Shown piece by piece: positions 56,090-64,000 of a DNA stretch of 64,000 nucleotides. The position numbers were made by a program, and so were the translations under genes. Source of the DNA: Dallia pectoralis. Its lineage: Eukaryota > Chordata > Actinopteri > Esociformes > Umbridae. The notes below the pieces were generated by a model, which saw only the letters and a list, made by a program, of their open reading frames with translations, was not told where the DNA came from and did no database searches. Within the stretch, counting starts at the first letter, position 1; every line of letters starts with the position of its first letter. The DNA lies in assembly GCA_029465975.1 (NCBI GenBank), contig CM055754.1, positions 10,797,288 through 10,861,287 on the forward strand, given 5' to 3'.

Positions 56090-57474
56090 TTATCCGGGGT
56101 CGGGTCGCGGGGGTAGCAGCTCTAGCATGGGACCCCAAACTTCCCTTTCCCGGGCAACATTAGCCAGCTCTGATGGGAAATCCCGAGGTGTTCCCAGTCA
56201 AGTGTGGAGATATAATCTCTCCACCTAGTCCTGGGTCTCCTCCCAGCTGGGCGTGCCTGGAACACCTCTCTAGGGAGGCGCCCAGGTGGCATTCGTACTA
56301 GATACCCGAACCACCTCAACTGGCTCCTTTCTACGCAAAGGAGCAGCGGCTCTACTCCGAGTTCCTCTCGGATGACTGAGCTTCTCACCCTATCCCTAAG
56401 GGAGAGGCCAGCCACCTTTCTGAGGAAACCCATTTCGGCCGCTTGTACCCGCAATCTCGTTCTTTCGGTCATGACCCAGCTTTCATGACCATAGGTGAGG
56501 GTAGGAACAAAGATTGACCGGTAGATCGAGAGCTTTGCCTTCCGGATCAGCTCTCTTTTCGTCACAACGGTGCGGTGAAGCGAATGCAACACCGCCCCCG
56601 CTGCTCCGATCCTCCGACCAATCTCCCGCTCCTTTGTTCCCTCACTCGCGAACAAGACCCCGAGGTACTTGAACTCCTTCACTTGGAGTAAGGACTCATT
56701 CCCTACCCGGAGTAGGCACTCCACCGGTTTCCTGCTGAGAGTCATGACCTCAGATTTAGAGGTGCTAACCCTCATCCCAGCCGCTTCACACTCGGCTGCG
56801 AACCGATCCAATGAGTGCTGAAGGTCACCGACCGATGAGGCCATCAGGACCACATCATCCGCAAAAAGCAGTGATGTGACCATCAGCCCACCGAACGGGA
56901 ACCCCTCCCCCCCATGACTACGCCTTGATATCCTGTCCATGAATATTACAAACAGGATTGGTGACAAAGCGCAGCCCTGACAGAGGCCATCCCCCACCGG
57001 GAACGAATCCGACTTACCGCCGAGAACACGGACACAGCTCATGCTTTGAGCGTACAGAGATTGGATAGCCCTGAGAAGAGACCCCCTCACCCCATACTCC
57101 CGCAGCACCTCCCACAAAAGAACTCGGGGTACCCGGTCATACGCCTTCTCCAGATCCACAAAACACATGTAGACTGGATGGGCATACTCCCAGGCCCCCT
57201 CCAGGATCCTTGCAAGAGTAAAGAGCTGGTCCGTGGTTCCCCGGCCAGGACGAAAACCGCATTGTTCCTCTTCAATCTGAGGTTCGACTATTGGCCGAAC
57301 CCTCCTTTCCAGCACTTTGGAGTACACTTTACCAGGGAGGCTGAGGAGTGTGATACCTCTGTAATTGGCACACACTCTCTGGTCCCCCTTTTTGAAGAGG
57401 GGAACCACCACCCCGGTCTGCCACTCCTCTGGCACTGTCCCAGACTTCCATGCAATGTTGAAGAGGCGTGTCAA
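56090..57474 (-). pseudogene. Rex3 copy B: reverse transcriptase
   Basis: A 450-residue open stretch (56122-57474) contains the reverse transcriptase: QCGFRPGRGTTDQLF (71-85), CFVDLEKAYDRVPR with the motif A Asp (104-117), QGCALSPILFVIF (166-178), SLLFADDVVLM with the catalytic FADD (201-211), and the thumb/C-terminal region TKREIGRRIG-like, SWVMTERTRLRVQAAEMGFL and RWFGYLVRMP. Near 56176 a one-base shift moves the true C-terminus (ANVAREREVWGPMLELLPPR) into another frame ending at TAA 56090-56092. All catalytic residues are present, so most of the enzyme is preserved though not in one frame. Confidence 0.9.
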
Positions 57475-58034
57475 CCAAGACAGCCCTTCCCCACCAAAGC
57501 TTTTAGCATTTCTGGACGAATCTCATCAGTCCCTGGGGCTTTGCCACTGTGGAGTTGTTTGACTACCTCAGCGACTTCCCCCAGGGAAACTGACGATGAC
57601 CCTCCATCAGCCTCCAGCTCTGCCTCTGTACTAGAGGGCGTGTAGGTCGGATTCAGGAGCTCCTCAAAATGCTCTTTCCAGCGCCCGATCACATCATCAG
57701 TTGAGGTCAACAGTGTTTTATCCTTACTGTACGCAGCTGGGATGGTTCCCCGTTTTCCCCTTCTGAGGTGCCGAACGGTTTTCCAGAAGCATTTTGGTGC
57801 AGACCGAAAGTCCTTCTCTATAGCTTCTCCAAACTTCTCCCACACCCGCTGCTTTGCCTCTGACACGGCAGCGGCTGCAGCCCTTCGGGCCTGTCGGTAC
57901 CCTGCAACTGCCTCCGGAGCCCTCAGGGATAGCATATCCCTGAAGGCCTCCTTCTTCAGTCGGACAGCTTCCCTGACCACCGTGGTCCACCACGGTGTTC
58001 TAGGGTTACCACCCCTTGAGGCACCTAGGAGCAC
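57471..58034 (-). pseudogene. Rex3 copy B: linker between endonuclease and reverse transcriptase
   Basis: The 187-residue frame matches copy A's linker (WWTTVVREAVRLKKEAFRDM, RVWEKFGEAIEKDFRSAPK) and continues to APGTDEIRPEMLKALVGK. There a shift leads to the reverse transcriptase frame (GEGLSWLTRLFNIAWK). The same shift is in copy A. An 8-base deletion near 58029 separates it from the endonuclease. Confidence 0.85.
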
Positions 58035-58183
58035 AGCTCACCGCCGCAGCTTCAGCAATAGAAGCTTTGAACATTGCCCACTCAGGTTCAATGCCCCAAC
58101 CTCCACAGGGATGCCTGAAAAGCTCAGCCGGAGGTGTGAGTTGAAGATCTTTCGGACAGGGGCCTCCTCCAGACGTTCCCAGT

Positions 58184-58733
58184 TCATCGCACTACCCGTT
58201 TGGGCTTACCTGGTCTGTCCAAAGTCTTTCCCCACCCTCTGATCCAACTCACTACCAGATGGTGATCAGTTGACAGCTCTGCCCCTCTCTTCACCCGAGT
58301 GTCCAAAACATGTGGCCTTAGATCAGCCGATACGATCACAAAATCGATCATTGACCTTCGGCCCAGGGTGCTCTGGTACCATGTACACTTATGCGCCTCC
58401 TTATATTCGAACATGGTGTTTGTTATAGACAATCCATGACTAGCACAGAAGTCCAATAACAAACGACCGCTCGGGTTTAGCTCAGGGAGGCTGTTCCTCC
58501 CAATCACGCCTCTCCAGGTGTCTCCATCGATGCCCACATGTGCGTTGAAGTCTCCCAGCAGAATGATGGAGTCCCCTACTGGAGCCCTATATAGGACTCC
58601 CTTCAGGGTCTCCAAGAAGGCTGAATACTCCGAACTGCTGTTTGGTGCATATGCACAAACAACAGTCAGAGTTTTCCCCCCACCACCCTTAGGCGTAGGG
58701 AGGCAACCCTCTCATCCACCGGGGTAAACTCCA
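58184..58733 (-). pseudogene. Rex3 copy B: endonuclease core
   Basis: SIILLGDFNAHVGIDGD, RRSMIDFVIVSADLR and STDHHLVVSWIRG are the endonuclease catalytic blocks. The reading frame is broken at both sides: a one-base loss near 58187 (ATCGCACT versus ACCCGCACT in copy A) and a change near 58676. The N-terminal strand (GTWNVTSL) is missing because of the deletion at 58812. Confidence 0.85.
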
Positions 58734-58954
58734 ACACCGCAGTGCTCAGACGTGGGCTCGTGAGTATCCCCACACCAGCCCGCCGCCTCTCACCCTGGGC
58801 AACTCCAGAGACCACTTTGCCTTGGTCTCTGGAGTTGAGACCACTTTGCCTTGGGAAACCCTACCAGAAGCATGAAGCTCCAGACAACCCAGCCCTCAGG
58901 TTCATAGGGGCACACAAACCTCTCCACCACGTTAAGGTGATGATTCCCGGAGAG

Positions 58955-59345
58955 ATGTATGTTAACATGTAAGTTAATTGTATGTACGTTAACATGTATA
59001 TACGTTAACATGTACGTTAATTGTCTGTACGTTAACATGTACGTTAATTGTTTGTATGTTTATTGTATGTACGTTAACATGTATGCTGACATGTATGTTA
59101 ATTGTATGTACGTTAACATGTATGTTAATTGTTTGTACGTTAATTGTATGTTAATTGTATGTACGTTAATTGTATGTACGTAAACATGTACGTTAATTGT
59201 ATGTACGTAAACATGTACGTTAATTGTATGTATGTTAATTGTATGTTAATTGTATGTACGTTTATTGTACGTTCGTTAACATGTATGTTAATTGTATGTA
59301 CGTTAATTGTATGTACGCCATTGTATGTCCGTTGACATGTATGTT
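58955..59345. repeat. GTTAAC-rich short-unit array, right part
   Basis: Words such as GTATGTACGTTAACATGTAC and GTTAATTGTATGTACGTTAA repeat irregularly over about 390 bp. It continues the array at 55895-56064. Confidence 0.85.
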
Positions 59346-60395
59346 CATTCATGGCACTTCCCCTTTAAAATAATACTTTTTAAGTCATGAGAAATAAAAA
59401 ACATTCAACAACACTAAAAATTTGAATTTATTTGAATGTGCCGTAGCATTGAGGCACATTAATAACAAAGTTATACATACATACATCTAAATTTAAACAT
59501 GATTTATAGTGGACTACTAATAGACATAGAAAATAAATACATTGCCATAACACAGATTAAAATTGGATTTAAAATGAATATATATATAAGAAGCATCCTC
59601 TTTCCTATATGGAACAGCACAGAAAATGACACAATTCAAGTTTGTCCATTACATGGAACAAAACACACCAAAAACAAATATATGGATACGATCAAGTGAA
59701 AAAACATCTACTTGGGGAAAATGTATGACCTAGGAATTATGTTCATGAATGACACTGACAAAAAAGAAGACAACATGAAAATGAGAACCAGAAAATAAAC
59801 ATGAAAGTGTATGAAAATGTCTTACTGTCTTCTGTTTTTGTTTTCTTATCTCTTTTTTAATTTATTTTCTTAAGTGAATGTTGTACGTTGTACATTGTTA
59901 AGTGAATGTGGTACATTGAGAGTGTTTTTAAGCTTTGGCCGATAAAGCTGATTCTGAAAAAGTATAGTACACATTGTACAAAATACTTCATTGTAACTAC
60001 CCCATTCCAAAAAAGGATTTAATTCACTCAGCGGTTCATCAAGAAACCTCATTACACTGTTGTTTTAAAAACTTTTGAACCTCAAAAGGTTTTTGCAGGC
60101 ACCTTTATTTTGATGTGACATGTCACAAGTGAGAATTTCTTCCTCTGGGTGTCATTAGTTGGGTAATCGGTTTAGCTTATAGCACACACCAGGTGGGGGT
60201 TTGTAATTTGTTTTGTATTTTAGTTGAGCGTTTGCCTTTTAACATTGTTGGTTATTGTTTCTAATCCTCGTTGATTTCTTTTTATGGTGAGTGTTATTGC
60301 CTCTTACTGTTGTTGATTGAATGTTTTGTATAAGACGCTGTGTAGCGCACTTTCATTTAAAACCATTAATGTGATATTAACCTGAGTTTAAACGT
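59346..60395. other. AT-rich stretch, nothing recognised
   Basis: No coding frame longer than about 66 codons, no terminal repeats. GTGAATGTTGTACGTTG/GTGAATGTGGTACATTG near 59875-59920 is a small duplication. Confidence 0.4.
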
Positions 60396-60862
60396 GTGTT
60401 GTTGCAGAATGTTTTATAGAGCTAGTTAGTGCCTAGTCATGAACTGAATGTTCAGTTTAAACGTGTTGTTGCAGACGGTTGGATAGACTAGTTAGTGCCT
60501 AGTCATGAAGTGAATGTTCAGTTTAAATGTGTTGTTGCAGACGGTTTTATAGAGCTAGTTAGTGCCTAGTCATGAAGTGAAAGTTATGTTTAAATGTGTT
60601 GTTGCAGACAGGTTTATAGAGCTAGTTAGTGCCTAGTCATGAACTAAATGTCCAGTTTAAATGTGTTGTTGCAGACTGTTTTATAGAGCTAGTTAGTGCC
60701 TAGTCATGAAGTAAATGTTATGTTTAAATGTGTTGTTGCAGACGGTTTTATAGAGCTAGTTAGTGCCTAGTCATAAAGTGAATGTTATGTTTAAATGTGT
60801 TGTTGCAGACTGTTTTATAGAGCTAGTTAGTGCCTAGTCATGAACTGAACGGAATGTTAAGT
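60396..60862. repeat. Tandem array, 66-67-bp unit, 7 copies
   Basis: GTTGTTGCAGACGGTTTTAT plus AGAGCTAGTTAGTGCCTAGT and CATGAAGTGAATGTTATG recurs every 66-67 bases. Confidence 0.95.
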
Positions 60863-61497
60863 TTAAATAGAGAATCTCTTTCGAACTCATTTCAGAATCG
60901 GAGCAATATCTAATAAACACAACCCATACTAGTTTAGCTAGTAATCATACCCACAATTCTTCCTGCTCCAGATACTCAATTAGTCAATTGAAGGCCAGTT
61001 GTATTGTCTGTAATTAGCACAACAGTTTTCAAATGATCTACTAGCCTTTTTAAATAATTAACTTGTTCTTGCAAACACCATGTGCCTTGAAACACAGGCA
61101 TGTGGGTTGCTGATAACCAGAGGTGGGACAAAGTCATTGTTATGCAAGTCACAAGTAAGTCTCAAGTCTTTCGACTTGACTCGGGACTCGAGGGCAGTCA
61201 AAGATGTGGCAAGTCCCGAGTCGAGTCACAAGTTAAAGCCAACAAGTCTCAATTTGAGTCCAAAGTCCTACCATTTTAGTTTCGAGTCATTTCAAGTCAT
61301 CTTACCACAGAAATAAAATTTATACAAATCATGTATGTCTGTAAGATTTGTATTTATTTAAATCTCTTTTTATACAATGACATTAATCAAATCCAGTAAA
61401 AAACTGAAAATGTTATTTCACAAAAAATGCTTGTATTTCAACAGCATATTGCACTAGAACAATGCACAGCAACTTCAGTCCTGTATTGTATTGACCT

Positions 61498-62453
61498 TAG
61501 GGCTGGACGATATGGCAAAATTTTATATCACGATATATTTCTTAATTTCGGTGGATACGATATAATTCCGATATCGATATGAACAATATAGAAGCCTCAG
61601 AAAAAATGCCATGAACACCCACAACGGATGTCTGTACCTACAATCTTCTGAAAAATACATTTGCCAAGTCTTTTGAGCCTCCTCCTATAAAACTAAATAA
61701 TATTTTAGAAATAAAACGGTACAAATAAATTGAAGTTCACCTTTTATTTGATTTTAACCTTTATACAAACAAGAAAAGTCAAATAAACAATTTGACTCTG
61801 AGACCGACCTTATTAATATATTTAACTTTAAACAATAACATAGGTTGATTTTATTATTCTTTACACAAAACTTCTTAGAACAAAACTTGTTCTTATAAAC
61901 ATATCGTTTAACGTTAGTGAACATGTTAGACAATGAAGAAGTGAGTTCATGAGTTCGCTACGTGACAGTGGATTTAAGAGACACGAGAGAGAAGCTCATG
62001 AACGCGCATGTTGCTATCGATTGCAACATACGCGGAGAATGAATCTCAAAAGCGCATGTCCATCATGACGTCATGGGCCAGTCAACGCGGAAGATCCAAG
62101 CTACATGTTGGCTTTATGCGCTTTTGAGCCTCTCATTCTCCGGCACATTTAGCATCACGCTGAAACCTGAAGTTTATCAGATCTCAGAAAGCTGAACCAC
62201 TTCCCTACCACTGAATTAGTCTTTCCTCTCATATCAACTGTCCGCTTTCTACTCACTTACGGAAGCTCGTTCAGTCACGTTTGAATTGCGCCGCATGATT
62301 TGCGGTCATGGGCGCTCATTTTGTAGCTTAAACTTGCCGTGTTGGAGATCAGCAAAAATATTGAAATATCGAAAATGTGTTTAGAAATCATATCACTGTT
62401 ATTGATTTTTTTTTACCGCGTATGTATTGATATTGAATTATTGTCCAGCCCTA
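61498..62453. mobile_element. Nested TIR element (TAGGGCTGGACGAT ends)
   Basis: The ends are TAGGGCTGGACGATATGG and, inverted, TAGGGCTGGACAATAATTC. About 956 bp, with ATATCG-rich arms. No transposase. No clear 8-bp duplication is visible; only ACCT is shared by the flanks. Confidence 0.75.
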
Positions 62454-62539
62454 ACCTCATATTGCAAAACAGTTTAACTTTCAAATAGACATGGGTCCTT
62501 TTAGGCTGAACTTTTTTAAACATGTCATCAATAAAATCC

Positions 62540-62749
62540 TCACTCCTCAAAATTATCACTTCTGAAAAACTGGACCAACCTGATAATATAATTGGAATGA
62601 CTCCATAGAGACGCGTGTGTGTGCGTGTGAGCGTTCGCGTGGGCAGCTCCGTCTGTAATCTTCGACCCGCATGTTTTGCAAATTGCAACTCTTTTTTTGT
62701 CGACTACCTCGTAATTTTCATAGCCAAACGAAACTATCTTCGGTATCAT
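62540..62749 (-). pseudogene. BED-type zinc-finger start of a hAT transposase (remnant)
   Basis: The minus-strand frame from ATG 62749 reads MIPKIVSFGYENYEVVDKKR and VAICKTCGSKITDGAA, then turns into His/Thr repeats caused by a GTGTGTGCGTGTGAG run. The C-x2-C pair after a VVD-KKR strand is the first half of a BED finger as found at the start of fish hAT transposases. The His pair and all catalytic regions are missing. Confidence 0.6.
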
Positions 62750-62814
62750 TTTGCCAACTAGCGCGTTGTTGCTTGTGCTTCATTGGTTGTCTTGCAATGT
62801 GCCTGCTTAGATGC

Positions 62815-62935
62815 TGTCCAATCAAAACAACGTGGGACTACAGTGATTGGATGTCGAATCAAAACAACGTGGGACTACAGTGATTGGATGTCGAATCAAA
62901 ACAACGTGGGACTACAGTGATTGGATGTCGTGCAG
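62815..62935. repeat. Tandem array, 37-bp unit, 3 copies, within the hAT derivative
   Basis: GAATCAAAACAACGTGGGAC plus TACAGTGATTGGATGTC, three adjacent copies, unrelated to the 37-bp array at 38117. Confidence 0.9.
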
Positions 62936-63324
62936 GCAGCACGCATGCTCTCTGCATGCATTTTTTTCACAGATGCAGATAAACTGAGAGCGGCGCGGCC
63001 GTGTGAACATTTTCTTCCCCAGTTTTCATGGGAAGTAGCAAGTCTTCTCGAGTCAAAAGGCGCAAGTCCAAGTGAAGTCACGAGTCATTGATGTTCAAGT
63101 CCAAGTCGAGTTGCAAGTCTTTGTACATTTTGTCGAGTCGAGTCTGAAGTCATCAAATTCATGACTCGAGTCTGACTCGAGTCCAAGTCACATGACTCGA
63201 GTCCAAGTCACATGACTCGAGTCCACACCTCTGCTGATAACGGGCCTCAGTACAACTATGTAGAAATCCCAATAAAAGTCAAGTCAGCCATTTACAATAG
63301 TCACATACAACATTAACAAAGTGT

Positions 63325-63665
63325 TCACTGTGTTCACAATAAATTAGATGCTTATTTTAATTGTGTTCATGTGTTCACAATCAATTAGATGCTTATTTTA
63401 AATGTGTTCATGTGTTCACAATCAATTAGATGCTTATTTTAAATGTGTTCATGTGTTCACAATCAATTAGATGCTTATTTTAAATGTGTTCATGTGTTCA
63501 CAATCAATTATATGCTTATTTTAAATGTGTTCATGTGTTCACAATCAATTAGATGCTTATTTTAAATGTGTTCACTGTATTCACAATCAATTAGATGCTT
63601 ATTTTAAATGTGTTCACTGTATTCACAATCAATTAGATGCTTATTTTAAATGTGTTCATGTGTTC
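63325..63665. repeat. Tandem array, 41-bp unit, 8 copies
   Basis: GTTCACAATCAATTAGATGC plus TTATTTTAAATGTGTTCATGT repeats. Two copies have CACTGTATTC in place of CATGTGTTC. Confidence 0.95.
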
Positions 63666-64000
63666 ATACATCATTTTCTTAGTGACCCAAAACCTTTATT
63701 ACTGTGAGTAGAAACATCCATATTTTTCGGGGAGCTATGCATCATCAAGGTAACTGAATATCTTGGCACGCACTGTTGGAGGTCAATAATCCACACTGTC
63801 CCATTAACATGACCTCCTCCCTGAATCGGGATTCAATAACAGCTTTGTTCAAACAGTGAAGGGGAGAAACTGATGAACACATTCTCTATGCAACAGATCG
63901 GTGCTTTATCGCAGTGAGAGTGACGATGAAAGAGAGGATGAGGAAATCCATAAGAAGTTAAGGAGGGAAAATAGATCCACATTGCTTTCTATTCAGTAAA
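63666..64000. other. Spacer to window end, nothing recognised
   Basis: No gene, repeat or transposon terminus was recognised. Confidence 0.4.

Larger units (their letters stand above)
56065..58954 (-). mobile_element. Rex3-type (RTE clade) LINE, copy B, with intact 3' end
   Basis: A minus-strand LINE ending in short GATGAGAA-type repeats at its 3' end (56065-56080). It is flanked by ATGTATGTTAACAT (56051-56064 and 58955-58968), a probable 14-bp target duplication, although the surrounding array makes such matches likelier. The segments GGTGACAAAGCGCAGCCCTG (near 56970) and ACCACCACCCCGGTCTGCCA (near 57404) agree with the Rex3 primer sites I remember. It lacks about 475 bp of the endonuclease start present in copy A and carries several small deletions. 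Confidence 0.9.
61118..63233 (-). mobile_element. hAT derivative with BED-finger remnant and 8-bp target duplication
   Basis: The 2116-bp element starts CAGAGGTGGGACAAAGTCA and ends with the inverse of CAGAGGTGTGGACTCGAGTC. CTGATAAC flanks it on both sides (61110-61117 and 63234-63241), a perfect 8-bp duplication. Both subterminal regions are packed with AAGTC/GACTC/GAGTC words in inverted orientation. A minus-strand exon remnant with a BED-like finger is present (62540-62749), but no transposase core. Another TIR element is nested at 61498-62453. Confidence 0.9.

Noticed and set aside
62540..62749. A standalone BED zinc-finger host gene
   Set aside because: The frame decays into a GT-rich run after the Cys pair and lies inside a transposon with a target duplication.

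Overview
This is gene-poor, repeat-dense nuclear DNA of a ray-finned (teleost) fish. The evidence is its transposon set: two Rex3-type (RTE clade) LINEs, a LINE with the fish-typical ACCTGGTTAAATAAAGGTT 3' tail, a Ty1/copia element, a gypsy-like LTR family, an intron-containing BED/hAT transposase, several Tc1 transposase relics, and non-autonomous hAT-like elements with clean 8-bp target duplications. The very heavy minisatellite load would fit a pike- or salmon-like fish, but the species cannot be fixed from the sequence. I find no convincing host protein gene, tRNA or rRNA. The window may be intergenic or lie in large introns.

Layout. 1-2240: Rex3 copy A (minus strand, cut by the window edge). 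3161-4810: 40-bp and 77-bp arrays. 8751-10565: an array with 38- and 46-bp units. 10931-13080: a LINE relic carrying a hAT MITE and a 34-bp array in its tail. 13410-14320: 64-bp array and Tc1 relic. 14721-17440: 36-bp array with a 13-unit higher-order repeat. 18559-19023: Tc1 relic and 19-bp array. 19978-21563: 16-bp array. 22814-29725: a broken Ty1/copia element whose RNase H region is split by a young 3.5-kb LTR element (25921-29451). 29789-31845: 50-bp array and a TIR element. 32061-36860: BED/hAT transposase gene interrupted by a long-TIR element. 37614-38865: 46-bp array, then a 37-bp array grown from a Tc1 transposase motif. 40061-47946: 40-bp, 61-bp, about 105-bp, telomere-like hexamer and 46-bp arrays, the last holding a solo LTR. 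50377-51982: a hAT-like element with a THAP-encoding element nested inside. 52187-54250: 23-bp and about 73-bp arrays split by a TIR element. 55895-59345: GTTAAC-rich array split by Rex3 copy B. 60396-63665: 66-bp array, a 2.1-kb hAT derivative with a BED remnant and a nested TIR element, and a 41-bp array.

By my sum, tandem arrays make up about 30% of the window, with more than twenty unrelated unit lengths. Two arrays visibly derive from transposon sequence (34-bp LINE tail, 37-bp Tc1) and four more sit inside the young LTR element.

The most unusual object is the LTR element at 25921-29451. Its 388-bp LTRs appear identical and it has a 5-bp target duplication, but no gag or pol is visible. 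It carries one long minus-strand reading path made of consecutive arrays of 30-, 24-, 27- and 24-bp units. All are multiples of three, and the first three encode repeats with a Met-Ala core. I do not recognise this protein.
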